Origin: Chitinophaga sp. Ak27
GTDB lineage: Bacteria > Bacteroidota > Bacteroidia > Chitinophagales > Chitinophagaceae
NCBI RefSeq assembly: GCF_012726295.1
Contig: NZ_JABAOB010000003.1
Coordinates: 248,001-312,000, forward strand
Direction of reading: 5' to 3'
Length of the DNA stretch: 64,000 nt
Shown: piece by piece, positions 52,654 through 61,901 of the stretch
How positions within the stretch are numbered: position 1 is the stretch's first letter
How the letters are laid out: each line of letters starts with the position of its first letter
Made by a program: the position numbers and the translations under genes
The notes under the pieces: generated by a model
What the model was told of the DNA's origin: nothing
The model's input: the letters and a program-made list of their open reading frames with translations, nothing else
Databases searched by the model: none

Positions 52654-55600
52654 ATGAAAAGAATGCGTTCAATCAGTTACCCACTGATAATGGTGACTGC
52701 TTTGTCGTGCTGCCTGCAATGGTCAACAGCACAGATAGCAAAAGCAGCTGTCCACGACACCAACACGGCTGCCCGGCCGCTGATTACTGTAATAAATGAA
52801 CTGGAAGCTAAATTCGATGTACGCTTTAGCTACAATGCCGCCCTGATCAGGGACAAAAGCGTTCTAATGCAGAACCTCAGCGGTTTCCAGGCCGATAATA
52901 TTGAAGAAAGCCTGAATAAATATATTGCGCCACTGGGCCTGGTCTGCAAAAAAATAAATGGTAAACTATATGTCCTTAAAGCAGAAGTAACCGGCGATAC
53001 CAAAACTATTGCCACCGATGTAGCAAACGTAATACAGCAACAGGTAACCAAAGGTACCGTAAGAGATTCGCTCGGCAATGCCTTACCCGGTGTGGCAGTA
53101 CAAGTGAAGGGAAGCAGTAAAGGAACCGTTACCGACAAAGAAGGTCGCTTTGCTATCGACAACGTAAAAGATGGCGATATACTGGTGTTCAGTCTCATGG
53201 GATATACGCCTAAAGAATATATCGTAAGAGGCTCCCAGGCAGTGAATATGGTACTCAACGACCAGGCCATCAACATCGACCAGGTGGTAGTAACCGCCCT
53301 CGGTATCAAACGCCAGGAGAAAGCTCTCGGCTATGCGGTGCAAAAAGTAAAAGGTGATGCCATCCAAACCGTAAAAGGCGTGGATATGGCTACCTCCCTT
53401 ACTGGGCAGGTATCCGGTCTCGTTATTAAAAACTCTACCGAATTCTTCGCCAAGCCCAAAGTGGAACTAAGGGGAGAAGATGCTTTGCTGGTAATAGATG
53501 GCGTGCCCTATGCCAACATGACTCTCCGCGATGTACCCGCCGATGATATCGAAAGCCTCGATGTGCTCAAAGGCCCCACCGCCTCTGCATTGTACGGCTC
53601 CCGCGCTACCGGTGGCGTGCTCCTGATCACCACCAAAAAAGGATCCGGCACCGGGTTAACAGTGAATGTGAACAGCACCACTATGCTGCAAAGCGGCTTC
53701 CTCGCCATCCCTAAAACCCAATCCTCTTACGGCCGCGGTCAGAATGGAAAAATCGATAACGATTATGTATGGGGGCCCCGGCTCGACGCAGGTAATACCG
53801 CGAGAGACTGGAATCCTCAAACCAAACAATTTGAAGACAACCGGCCATTGAACTCCATCGGTAAAAATAACCTGAAAAATTTCATGGAGCTGGGACTCAT
53901 CACCAACAACAACATCAACGTGGCACAGAGCGGGAAGTATGGTAGCTTCCGTGCTTCCCTCAACCATATCTACAACAAAGGCCAGTTTCCCAACGCTAAA
54001 ATGAATATGTACAACTTCACGCTTGGCGGTGAGTTGAAGGCTACAGAAAAATTTACCCTCGAAGGCCACATGGGCGTGAGTAAACGCATGTCGCCGCAAA
54101 CCTGGGGCTCAGGTTACGGCAACCAGGGATATATTTACCAGCTCACCATGTGGACGGGCGCCGAATATGATATACGCCAGTACCGCGACTATTGGAAAGT
54201 GCCTAATAAAACCCAGAACTGGATGTACACCAACTGGTATGATAACCCTTACCTGATTGCCTACGAAAAACTGGACGCAATCCAGCAAAATACCACGAAT
54301 GCGAGCCTGACAGGTAACTATAAATTTAACTCGGACCTCAGCCTCCTGGTACGTATCGGCTATGATGTATATAGCAATAAAGAGACAAAAACCAACCCTA
54401 CTGCCAATATTTATTCTACCCGCGGCGGATGGAATGCAAAAGGATTATACAACATCAATAATACATGGGGCTGGAGTATCAACAACGACGCCATATTGAG
54501 CTACAGCAAAAAATTGGGCAACTGGAATGTAGAAGGTATGGCCGGTGGAACGATCTACTACTTTGTGAATGAAGGTTTAATAGCCAGCACCAAAAACGGG
54601 CTGGTATCACCTACCTATTTTTCATTGAACGGATCTGTAGAAGCACCTACATTTAGCCCATCTTACAAAAGCAAACAGGTAAACAGCCTCTTTGGCCGGG
54701 CTGCTATCAGCTGGAGGAACATTGTGTTCCTGGACGCTACCGGGCGTAACGACTGGAACTCTACTCAGCCAAAAGCAAGCCGCTCCTATTTTTATCCCTC
54801 TATCGGTTCCAGCGTAGTCTTATCTGAAATATTTAAGATGCCTGCTTTCACCGACATGTGGAAGATACGCGGTTCATGGGCCACCTTTAAAACGCCTGCT
54901 GATATTTATGATATCAACCGCCTGTATAGCACTACTACAGGCGCCTGGAATGGGGCCAACTCCGCCAGCTACTCCAGCAAATTGCAGGGCGCCAGCATAT
55001 TGCCCAGCTCTTTCCGTACCTGGGAAATCGGTACTGCTGCCTACTTGTTTAAGAAACGCTTGAATGTAGACGTAGCCTACTTCAATAAATACTATTATAA
55101 TCAACAGAAATTTGTCCCTATTTCCAGCTCATCAGGATTCGATAATACCCTCATCAATACAGGTGAAACTTACGTGAGAAAAGGGATAGAGGTAACCCTC
55201 AGCGGTACAGTCATCCAGAAAAAAGCCTTCCAGTGGGTATCTACTGTTAACTGGTCAAACCAACACCGTTATTACGTAAACCTGGACGATGTATATTCTC
55301 CTAAAAAGCCATGGGTAAATAAAAACGCCCGCCTGGATGCATTCACCGATTATTACTGGTTGAGAGACCCGAATGGTAACATTATCCATAGCAATGGTAT
55401 GCCGGTGGAAAGCGATTACGAACAGGTGTTTGGTTATACAGACCCTAAATTCAGCTTCGGTTTTATCAATACTTTCCAGATCCGCAACTTCACCATCGGG
55501 CTCAATATCGACGGGCGTATCGGCGGTCTGATGTACAATTATGTATATGATAAGATGTGGGATTCCGGTACCAATCCCGAATCCGATAACCAATACCGTT

Positions 55601-56004
55601 ACGATGAAGTAGTAAATGGTTTAACCAATTATGTAGGCAAAGGCGTGAAAGTAGTGTCGGGTACGGTTGCCTACGACAACTTCGGCCACATTACCAGCGA
55701 TACCCGTCAGTATGCAGAAAATGATACCAAAGTATCTTACCAGGATTATGCGCAGAATTTCAGGGGAGGAGACAGGGGCATCCAGAAGAAATCGTTCGTT
55801 AAAATCCGTGAGCTGTCTGTAGGGTACCGTTTCCCGGCAACTACCCTGGCCAGAACTGGTATTAAGAATGCATCTGTATCCTTAATTGCCCAGAACCTGT
55901 TCCTCTTTACCAAATTCAAATTCTCAGATCCCGATGTAGATGATGAAAACCTCAACTCGCCTTCACAGCGTATGATAGGTGTCAATTTTAAAGTAGGGTT
56001 CTAA
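52654..56004 (+). CDS. SusC-family transporter with STN domain
   Basis: A 1116-residue outer-membrane glycan importer. After the signal peptide comes a secretin/TonB short N-terminal (STN) domain (about 43-108, LITVINELEAKFDVRFSYNA), which in FecA-like systems signals to FecR. A carboxypeptidase-regulatory-like domain (about 133-215), plug (RQEKALGYAVQKVKGDAIQT onward) and barrel follow; the C-terminus is QRMIGVNFKVGF. Together with the preceding sigma/FecR pair it makes an auto-inducing uptake unit. The substrate is unknown; no glycosidase lies beside it. Confidence 0.94.
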   Translation: MKRMRSISYPLIMVTALSCCLQWSTAQIAKAAVHDTNTAARPLITVINELEAKFDVRFSYNAALIRDKSVLMQNLSGFQADNIEESLNKYIAPLGLVCKKINGKLYVLKAEVTGDTKTIATDVANVIQQQVTKGTVRDSLGNALPGVAVQVKGSSKGTVTDKEGRFAIDNVKDGDILVFSLMGYTPKEYIVRGSQAVNMVLNDQAINIDQVVVTALGIKRQEKALGYAVQKVKGDAIQTVKGVDMATSLTGQVSGLVIKNSTEFFAKPKVELRGEDALLVIDGVPYANMTLRDVPADDIESLDVLKGPTASALYGSRATGGVLLITTKKGSGTGLTVNVNSTTMLQSGFLAIPKTQSSYGRGQNGKIDNDYVWGPRLDAGNTARDWNPQTKQFEDNRPLNSIGKNNLKNFMELGLITNNNINVAQSGKYGSFRASLNHIYNKGQFPNAKMNMYNFTLGGELKATEKFTLEGHMGVSKRMSPQTWGSGYGNQGYIYQLTMWTGAEYDIRQYRDYWKVPNKTQNWMYTNWYDNPYLIAYEKLDAIQQNTTNASLTGNYKFNSDLSLLVRIGYDVYSNKETKTNPTANIYSTRGGWNAKGLYNINNTWGWSINNDAILSYSKKLGNWNVEGMAGGTIYYFVNEGLIASTKNGLVSPTYFSLNGSVEAPTFSPSYKSKQVNSLFGRAAISWRNIVFLDATGRNDWNSTQPKASRSYFYPSIGSSVVLSEIFKMPAFTDMWKIRGSWATFKTPADIYDINRLYSTTTGAWNGANSASYSSKLQGASILPSSFRTWEIGTAAYLFKKRLNVDVAYFNKYYYNQQKFVPISSSSGFDNTLINTGETYVRKGIEVTLSGTVIQKKAFQWVSTVNWSNQHRYYVNLDDVYSPKKPWVNKNARLDAFTDYYWLRDPNGNIIHSNGMPVESDYEQVFGYTDPKFSFGFINTFQIRNFTIGLNIDGRIGGLMYNYVYDKMWDSGTNPESDNQYRYDEVVNGLTNYVGKGVKVVSGTVAYDNFGHITSDTRQYAENDTKVSYQDYAQNFRGGDRGIQKKSFVKIRELSVGYRFPATTLARTGIKNASVSLIAQNLFLFTKFKFSDPDVDDENLNSPSQRMIGVNFKVGF

Positions 56005-56022
56005 TCTTTTATTGTCAAAGTA

Positions 56023-57591
56023 ATGCTCATGAAAAACTATTCACTGAAAAATATATTAGCAGTACCACTGGGAGCAATAACGCTGCTGGCTGGATGTTCA
56101 AAATTTGATAAGATCAATACAGATCCTAACCAGACTTCACAGGTGACTTCCGGCATGCTGGCCACCGGCATGATCCTGAACATTACCAGGAGCAGCATCA
56201 GTTCTACCAAGGGATTCATGCAACCCTATCTGCTGGGAAAATACCTCACCTGGGGAGAAGGGCAGGAAAGCTTCCAATACAATAAATTCGGAAGAGCCAA
56301 TTTCGATCGCCTCCTGCAGCTACGTAATATCCCACCTATGCTCGCCTATGCAGAAGACGACGGGCTGAGAAAATCTTACAGCGGACTGGGACATTTTATC
56401 AGGGCCTGGCAGTTTTTCCAAACCACTATGCAGGTGGGGGATATTCCTTATTCCCAGGCAGGGAAAGGCGAATCGTCCAATATTATTCAACCGGCGTATG
56501 ATACGCAGAAGGAGGTATTCCTGGGCATATTAAATGAACTGGATAGTGCTAATATCTTGTTGGCAGAAGGGAAGAAGTTTGCAGGAGATCCCATTTATGC
56601 GGGGGAAGCCGACAACTGGCGCCGGCTCGCCAACAGCTTCCAGCTACATGTGCTCATGAACCTGTATAAGAAAACAAACGACCCGGATTTAAAGGTAATC
56701 GCACGGTTTAACGACATCGTGGCCAACCGGCCACTAATGCGCTCTTATGTCGATAATTTTGCCCTTACCTATACAGCGGCCGCCGGTCAAAACTACCCCT
56801 GGTCAGACGTGCCTGCCGGCTCCGGCAACTCCTTTGTAAAATCAAATTACACCATGCTTTCTGCTACGTTAATAGATCCGCTGAAAGCCATGAAGGACCG
56901 CCGTTTATTTTATTATGCCAAACCTTCCCCGGTAAAAATTGCCGCAGGTAAACTGATGACCGACTGGGATGCATACGTAGGAGCAGAACCTTCCAATGCC
57001 TTCCCGGTACTGCAAACCATGCGTGTGGGGAAAGACTATTCAGACCTGAATAACCGGTATGTAAACCTGGTAAATGCCGAGCCGGTAAGCCTTTTCAGTT
57101 ATGCAGAATTGCAGTTTGTGCTGGCAGAAGCGGCATTGCGCGGCTGGATTTCCACTGCCCCGGCTCAAACCTACTATGCGGCAGGCATTACTAGTGCTAT
57201 GAAGTTTACCGCTGCTTATACACCCGACCTGGAAGATTATCATCACAACATGAAAATAGATGATAATTATATCCAGACTTACGTAGCAGCAGTAGCGCTG
57301 ACAGGCAATACAGCTGCACAGCTTCAGCAGATTATCCTGCAAAAATACCTGGCCGGCTTCCTCCAGGGAAGTAATTACAATGCCTGGTATGAGCATAGGC
57401 GCACCGGCTATCCTGTATTTATCCTGAACGCCACTACTAACCTCAATACGCCTACCACCCAATTCCCGGTAAGGTGGTTATATCCGGCCAATGAGCTGAG
57501 CTTCAACAATGCCAATATGGATGCTGCTGTTCAACGGCAGTTTGGGGGAAGTGATAATGTGAATAGCGTGATGTGGTTGCTGAAAGATTAA
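56023..57591 (+). CDS. SusD/RagB-family lipoprotein (SusD_2 type)
   Basis: A 522-residue surface lipoprotein (leader ILAVPLGAITLLAGC) of the SusD-like_2 group. The N-terminal FDKINTDPNQTSQVTSGMLA and the C-terminal YNAWYEHRRTGYPVFIL are group signatures. It begins 18 nt after SusC and completes the receptor pair. Two in-frame ATGs (56023 and 56029) are near; the first is used. The unit ends at a hairpin with unusually long arms. Confidence 0.93.
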   Translation: MLMKNYSLKNILAVPLGAITLLAGCSKFDKINTDPNQTSQVTSGMLATGMILNITRSSISSTKGFMQPYLLGKYLTWGEGQESFQYNKFGRANFDRLLQLRNIPPMLAYAEDDGLRKSYSGLGHFIRAWQFFQTTMQVGDIPYSQAGKGESSNIIQPAYDTQKEVFLGILNELDSANILLAEGKKFAGDPIYAGEADNWRRLANSFQLHVLMNLYKKTNDPDLKVIARFNDIVANRPLMRSYVDNFALTYTAAAGQNYPWSDVPAGSGNSFVKSNYTMLSATLIDPLKAMKDRRLFYYAKPSPVKIAAGKLMTDWDAYVGAEPSNAFPVLQTMRVGKDYSDLNNRYVNLVNAEPVSLFSYAELQFVLAEAALRGWISTAPAQTYYAAGITSAMKFTAAYTPDLEDYHHNMKIDDNYIQTYVAAVALTGNTAAQLQQIILQKYLAGFLQGSNYNAWYEHRRTGYPVFILNATTNLNTPTTQFPVRWLYPANELSFNNANMDAAVQRQFGGSDNVNSVMWLLKD

Positions 57592-57592
57592 T

Positions 57593-57663
57593 AAACACTG
57601 CTAAAACGAACCAAGGGCCTCCCGCTGTCAGCAGGAGGCCCTTGGTTCGTTTTAGCAGTGTTT
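57593..57663. terminator. Hairpin with perfect 30-bp arms
   Basis: Arms 57593-57622 and 57634-57663 are exact complements; the loop is 11 nt. A strong, two-way terminator between susD and the converging lipoprotein gene is likely, but the arms are about three times the usual length. Confidence 0.9.
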
Positions 57664-57665
57664 GC

Positions 57666-58040
57666 TTATTCTCTTTTATAAGTCAGCGTCATACCATCAA
57701 TCATATCATCGGTGAATACGAGCGCATATGGTTTTATCGTGATGTAATTAGTGAAGGTGCTGTCATTGGTGATGAGCTTCCAGGTATTATCACCCGGCGC
57801 TGTTTCCAGGCGGTAGTGCGTAGCCCTTACCTGCAGGCCGTTGATGATCAGCCGGAAAGTATCATGGGCAAAAATCGCTTCCTGCCGGTTAGTGATTTCA
57901 TGCGCTCCTCCGGATATACCACCTTCGGCCTTGATGAGTAACCATTTTCCTTCCACGCCTTCCGGGGGGGTGGATTTTTTGCTGCAGGCTACGGCAAGAA
58001 GACATAGCAGGACGGGGAGGAAGTAATATTTATTTTTCAT
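57666..58040 (-). CDS. Small lipocalin-like lipoprotein
   Basis: A 124-residue lipoprotein from the ATG at 58040 (leader YYFLPVLLCLLAVAC); an ATG at 58103 would put a polar stretch before the leader. The short beta-rich mature part (GVEGKWLLIKAEGGISGG, then IFAHDTFRLIINGLQV) fits small lipocalin-like lipoproteins of Bacteroidota. Ligand unknown. Confidence 0.7.
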   Translation of the reverse strand: MKNKYYFLPVLLCLLAVACSKKSTPPEGVEGKWLLIKAEGGISGGAHEITNRQEAIFAHDTFRLIINGLQVRATHYRLETAPGDNTWKLITNDSTFTNYITIKPYALVFTDDMIDGMTLTYKRE

Positions 58041-58167
58041 ACAGGGAAATTGACGATAAATATGGTTGATAGAAACTATTGGTTCGTTTGTAAAGCGAGG
58101 CAAGGGGAGGAAATGTTACAGCTTTTTTGGGAAGGATTTGAGCTGGATAAGGGGAGAAAAAGCCACT

Positions 58168-58185
58168 TGACGTGGTAACACGTCA
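58168..58185 (-). terminator. Hairpin after the YkuK-like gene
   Basis: TGACGTG/CACGTCA arms with GTAA loop; on the minus strand AAGTGGCTTTTT follows. Plausible terminator of the 58224 gene. Confidence 0.5.
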
Positions 58186-58223
58186 TCAATCATATTTGAG
58201 AGAGGTACAAAAAACAGGCTGCC

Positions 58224-58697
58224 TTAGTTCACTATCTTATTGGCGCAGCTGCTGCTGGCAAAGGCTTCCGGTTTTGCTTTAAAAGCGAAGCCCATACCCA
58301 GGATATAACCCATTGCTTCCCGTAAAGCCAGGTTGCTCTTGAACTGAGGATTGGTATTGATATCAGCATGTACTTCCATGTCTACATCATATTCTGTAAA
58401 CAGGTCGCACAGCTCATACGCAATCTCAATACTCTTGGCTACTTCCACCAGCATGCGTTCTTTGATAGAATAGCGGTCCTTAGTTTTTTCATTGTGGATA
58501 AACATAAATCCGCCGTGGCCTTCTCTCAGGAAGACGATCACCGTAGCGAATTCTGTATCCAGTCCTTTTACCTGGGAATCAGTACCAATGCACACTTTCA
58601 GACGAAACCCCCTGGCAGTTTCGCGAACAATGGCTTGTCTTACTTCTTCCTTGACCGGAAGGTGGATAACCTCTCCATTAAATCTTCTCCATTGCAT
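58224..58697 (-). CDS. YkuK/DUF458 ribonuclease-H-like protein
   Basis: A 157-residue protein of the DUF458 (YkuK) family with an RNase-H-like fold. KVCIGTDSQVKGLDTEFATV supplies the first Asp, and MEVHADINTNPQFKSNLALR the later acidic residues. The ATG at 58697 (MQWRRFNG) is preferred to one 24 nt upstream. Nuclease activity has not been shown for the family to my knowledge. Confidence 0.8.
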   Translation of the reverse strand: MQWRRFNGEVIHLPVKEEVRQAIVRETARGFRLKVCIGTDSQVKGLDTEFATVIVFLREGHGGFMFIHNEKTKDRYSIKERMLVEVAKSIEIAYELCDLFTEYDVDMEVHADINTNPQFKSNLALREAMGYILGMGFAFKAKPEAFASSSCANKIVN

Positions 58698-58835
58698 AAA
58701 TGTATAGTTAAGGGTGAACATGCAACTTGGTAATGCTTATAATGCCTGCCTGATGAAGTAATGCCATGCGCTAATTTGGGTCAAACAATATGGGATGCGT
58801 TCATTGGGGGATAAAAGCAGTAGATACGAATATAC

Positions 58836-58864
58836 GAAAAAGCTGTTAGCATTAGCTAACAGCT
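58836..58864 (-). terminator. Terminator after the CoA-binding gene
   Basis: Inverted repeat AGCTGTTAGC/GCTAACAGCT (58841-58864) followed on the minus strand by TTTTT. Confidence 0.75.
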
Positions 58865-58899
58865 GGTATTAAAAAAAGAAGAAGATAGGAGAGATAAAA

Positions 58900-59277
58900 T
58901 TAAAATTGTCCGGTACTTAGTAAGACCAGCGTACAAGCTTCCACGGGTACTATCTGATGCTGCCTGGCAATATCCGCCAGTTCCGGGTTTTCGGTACCCG
59001 GGTTAAAAATAATGCGCTTGGGATGCAGCTGCAGGATATAATCATAATATTCCCGCTGAATGGTAGGATTCAGGTACAAAGTAACCGTATCTACCTGTTC
59101 CAGCACCGGGTGGGCCGTAATAACCGGGATATCGCCTATCTGGGCAGCGCGGTTTCCGATAGCCACTACGGGATGTCCCTTGGCGGTAAGCCGGTTAACC
59201 GCCATGTTACTATATCTTTCCGGGTTGGGCGAGGCGCCCAGTACTACCGTGAGTTTTTTATCATTGTTGGTGTCCAT
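58900..59277 (-). CDS. CoA-binding domain protein (YccU type)
   Basis: A 125-residue Rossmann-fold CoA-binding protein. VVLGASPNPERYSNMAVNRL (residues 10-30), GNRAAQIGDIPVI and IFNPGTENPELADIA are the family marks. Its role is unknown; some relatives contribute to redox or acyl-CoA sensing. The next gene on this strand (TIGR01777) is 18 nt upstream, so it is probably the last gene of that operon. Confidence 0.85.
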   Translation of the reverse strand: MDTNNDKKLTVVLGASPNPERYSNMAVNRLTAKGHPVVAIGNRAAQIGDIPVITAHPVLEQVDTVTLYLNPTIQREYYDYILQLHPKRIIFNPGTENPELADIARQHQIVPVEACTLVLLSTGQF

Positions 59278-59295
59278 ACAGCTAATGTACGTATT

Positions 59296-60243
59296 TCAGT
59301 ACAAGTGGTAAGCGCTCCGGGGCAAATGGGCCAGGATATCCTCACAGGCAGCTTTTATCTCTGGAAAAGCAAATACAAAGCCCTCCTGCAAAGACCGGCT
59401 GGGTAACACCCACCTGCTTTTGAGTAATAATTCCGTTTCTGTTCCTATCAATAAAGCGCCTATTTTCAGCAAAGGAACTGGCGCAGGTAATCCAAACGGG
59501 TGGGAAGCCGCTTCCCGCAATGTTTTCATAAAGGCCCGGTTGGTAACAGGAAAAGGCGCTGTACAGTTATACACACCCTCACTATGATCGTTTTCGTACA
59601 GCCATTCAATCATCCGGCATACATCGGTGATATGGATCCAGGTATACATCTGCCTGCCGTGGCCCTGGTAGCCGCCCAGCCCGAATTTTACCAGCCGGAG
59701 ATAAGGCTGCATAACGCCGCCGCTTTCCCAGCCCAGGGTAATGCCTATACGAAGAACAATTTTTCGTGTACACGGTAGCGTAATATCGTTAAATGCCTGT
59801 TCCCATTGTGTGCACACCTGTACAGAGAAATCATTCGCTATCTCCCCATTAAATTCATCCATGGGCCGGTCTTCTGCGTGCCGGTAAATGGTAGCGCTAC
59901 TGGCATTGATCCATACAGCCGGCGGATTTTTTAGTGTCCGGATGGCCGCTCCCAGCGCCCGCGTAGCATTTACCCGGCTCTCCAGGACGATGCGTTTATT
60001 TGTAGTATTGTACCGGCAGTTGACACTTTTTCCTGTGAGATTAATAAGCAGGTCGGCGCCTTCCAGTGCTTCACACCAGGTACCTGGTTTTTTACCATCC
60101 CATTGTACATAGCTGATACGGCCCGTTGCGGGGCGTACCTGCCGGGTAAGAATAATAATGTCGTTATGTTTTCCAAAACAGGTAGCCAGGCTTTTACCAA
60201 TGAAACCAGTACCCGCCGCAATAATAATACGCTTATTTTCCAT
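59296..60243 (-). CDS. TIGR01777-family NAD(P)-dependent epimerase-like protein
   Basis: A 315-residue atypical SDR protein: nucleotide motif AAGTGFIGKSL (residues 9-19), VNLTGKSVNCRYN, the WVLPSRSLQEGF tail of the DUF1731 domain. The ATG at 60243 is used; 50 residues upstream of it have no family match and overlap the membrane-protein gene. Substrate unknown; related proteins include YfcH. Third gene of the GbsR operon. Confidence 0.9.
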   Translation of the reverse strand: MENKRIIIAAGTGFIGKSLATCFGKHNDIIILTRQVRPATGRISYVQWDGKKPGTWCEALEGADLLINLTGKSVNCRYNTTNKRIVLESRVNATRALGAAIRTLKNPPAVWINASSATIYRHAEDRPMDEFNGEIANDFSVQVCTQWEQAFNDITLPCTRKIVLRIGITLGWESGGVMQPYLRLVKFGLGGYQGHGRQMYTWIHITDVCRMIEWLYENDHSEGVYNCTAPFPVTNRAFMKTLREAASHPFGLPAPVPLLKIGALLIGTETELLLKSRWVLPSRSLQEGFVFAFPEIKAACEDILAHLPRSAYHLY

Positions 60244-60248
60244 GGTGC

Positions 60249-60641
60249 TTATTTTAGAGGCAGTGGCTCCGGTACAGATATTCTCCGGATGTTCAATATA
60301 GTTACCAGGGTAATTAATAACGGCACTAATACTTCGCTGATGAGCAGGATAAAGAGGATAATGGTATAAAAGAAGCTGGGAAATGCGTCGCAATTCCTGC
60401 CTGCCACAGTTAACAGTAATAGGCAGTTATAACCAATGAATGCCCAATGGAAAAAATGTAGGACATAGTTGGCGTTTGGGTGTTCTTCATGCACAAGGCT
60501 GATAACGGTGCTTAATAACTGCCAGGCAGCAAGCCCATAAAACACAGGCAAAAAAAAGCCAGAGGCAGTGAAATACAATCCTAACCCCGCAACATAAAGC
60601 AAGCCCTGAACAGTACCATTTATAATAAGGAGCAGTTTCAT
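60249..60641 (-). CDS. Four-helix membrane protein
   Basis: A 130-residue protein with about four hydrophobic segments and a conserved-looking HEEHPNANYVLHFFHWAFIG stretch between helices 2 and 3. No family recognised. It lies between the GbsR-type regulator and the TIGR01777 gene with a 5-nt gap to the latter, so it is part of that operon. Confidence 0.65.
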   Translation of the reverse strand: MKLLLIINGTVQGLLYVAGLGLYFTASGFFLPVFYGLAAWQLLSTVISLVHEEHPNANYVLHFFHWAFIGYNCLLLLTVAGRNCDAFPSFFYTIILFILLISEVLVPLLITLVTILNIRRISVPEPLPLK

Positions 60642-60703
60642 TTTTATTTTTTTTGTTAATTCGGAATTTTCAGAAAAAATTGAAATATTGCGACAAAAAA
60701 AAA

Positions 60704-61210
60704 TTACTTGATGAGTTTCAACAAGCTGCTGTAAAACCAGCTTTCTTCCGATTTGATAAACGCACTAATGGTTTTATCGGTTTGCTGCGCAAACTTGGTA
60801 ATATTGGAGATAGAGTCTTTGAAGGCTTTCATTTCCTTGTCTTTGGGATCGCCTTCGGCCTGCTGCAGCTGTTGCAGCACTTTCATGATGGGGTCCAGCT
60901 CGCGTTTCTTTCTTTCGCGGGCAATATAAGTGGCTACTTTCCAAATGTCTTTTTCCGCTACAAAATATTCCTTCCTTTCACCAGGAATAAGGATGCGTTC
61001 TACCAGGCCCCAGTTAATCAGTTCCCGAACGTTCATATTGGTATTACCCCGGGAAATATTGAGTTGCTCCATGATATCATCTGCACTCAACGGATCCGGC
61101 ATAATCAGTAATAACGCGTGAATCTGGGCCATGGTGCGGTTAATGCCCCATTGTGCGCCTAAAGATCCCCAGGTTTGAATAAACTGCGCTTTTGCTTCCG
61201 GTAAGTTCAT
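60704..61210 (-). CDS. GbsR/MarR-type transcriptional regulator
   Basis: A 168-residue winged-helix regulator of the GbsR family. The wing region reads HALLLIMPDPLSADDIMEQL then NISRGNTNMNVRELINWGLV and GERKEYFVAEKD; the C-terminal coiled-coil part mediates dimerisation. GbsR proteins sense small molecules such as choline or osmotic signals in some bacteria. It heads the operon with the membrane protein and TIGR01777 gene. Confidence 0.88.
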   Translation of the reverse strand: MNLPEAKAQFIQTWGSLGAQWGINRTMAQIHALLLIMPDPLSADDIMEQLNISRGNTNMNVRELINWGLVERILIPGERKEYFVAEKDIWKVATYIARERKKRELDPIMKVLQQLQQAEGDPKDKEMKAFKDSISNITKFAQQTDKTISAFIKSEESWFYSSLLKLIK

Positions 61211-61249
61211 GAAGGTGTTGTTTTTATAGCGTTTGACAATTTACAAAGC

Positions 61250-61257
61250 CAAATGTA
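61250..61257 (-). promoter_or_regulatory. -7 box TACATTTG of the GbsR operon
   Basis: A perfect TAnnTTTG box on the minus strand, 39 nt before the GbsR start. Confidence 0.5.
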
Positions 61258-61364
61258 TGTCATGTTTTTGAACTTTCAAAAGATAGTGAAACATTTTTAC
61301 GCGGTAATGACGGGACCGGAAGACACCGGGGAGGTTATTTCATTATAATTCTCCTGGTTGTCGT

Positions 61365-61811
61365 TTATTTATAAATTTTAACAGGCAGATGATACCATGT
61401 TGGAGTAGCACAAGGCAGCCCTTGCTTATGCACAATTTTATACGGAATAGCCTGGATATACCGCGTAAGGGCCGGCAAAACGATAGTGGTAGCCGCTTGC
61501 CGGTTCCCTGTAATGTTTCCATTATAGATAATAATGCTATCAGTGTGTGTGGTATTATATAGTGTAGCCTTAATCATCCTAAGGTCGAAGAGATAGGGCT
61601 TAACTGTGTCCACCTTAAAACTTAATATCACTAACCCCTGGTATCCCATTGGCTTTAGTTGTTTTGTAACTGGAATATGATCAAAATCCATCCGAAAACA
61701 TGGGAGAGGGTCAGTCCAGCAGGTAATGGTATGATCATCCCACTGTGTTTGTGCGACAGAAATCGCGGGAAAGCCCAGGATCAGTGCCAAGAGTGAACAA
61801 ACAGCTTTCAT
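61365..61811 (-). CDS. Exported protein of unknown function
   Basis: A 148-residue protein with a signal peptide (to about VAQ). GYQGLVILSFKVDTVKP and WYHLPVKIYK hint at a TonB-C-like strand pattern, but the match is weak. Four Cys residues in the mature part may form disulfides. Single gene between the GbsR operon and the pdhC terminator. Confidence 0.55.
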   Translation of the reverse strand: MKAVCSLLALILGFPAISVAQTQWDDHTITCWTDPLPCFRMDFDHIPVTKQLKPMGYQGLVILSFKVDTVKPYLFDLRMIKATLYNTTHTDSIIIYNGNITGNRQAATTIVLPALTRYIQAIPYKIVHKQGLPCATPTWYHLPVKIYK

Positions 61812-61851
61812 ATTATTTTATCATAAGATCCCACGGCTGGTTTTTTTCCAT

Positions 61852-61877
61852 AAAAAAGGCGGAGCAAACGCTCCGCC
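61852..61877 (-). terminator. Terminator of pdhC
   Basis: GC-rich 8-bp stem (61858-61865 with 61870-61877), AAAC loop; on the minus strand TTTTTT follows. Confidence 0.85.
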
Positions 61878-61901
61878 CTCCTGTATAGCTTATTATTTCG
61901 A

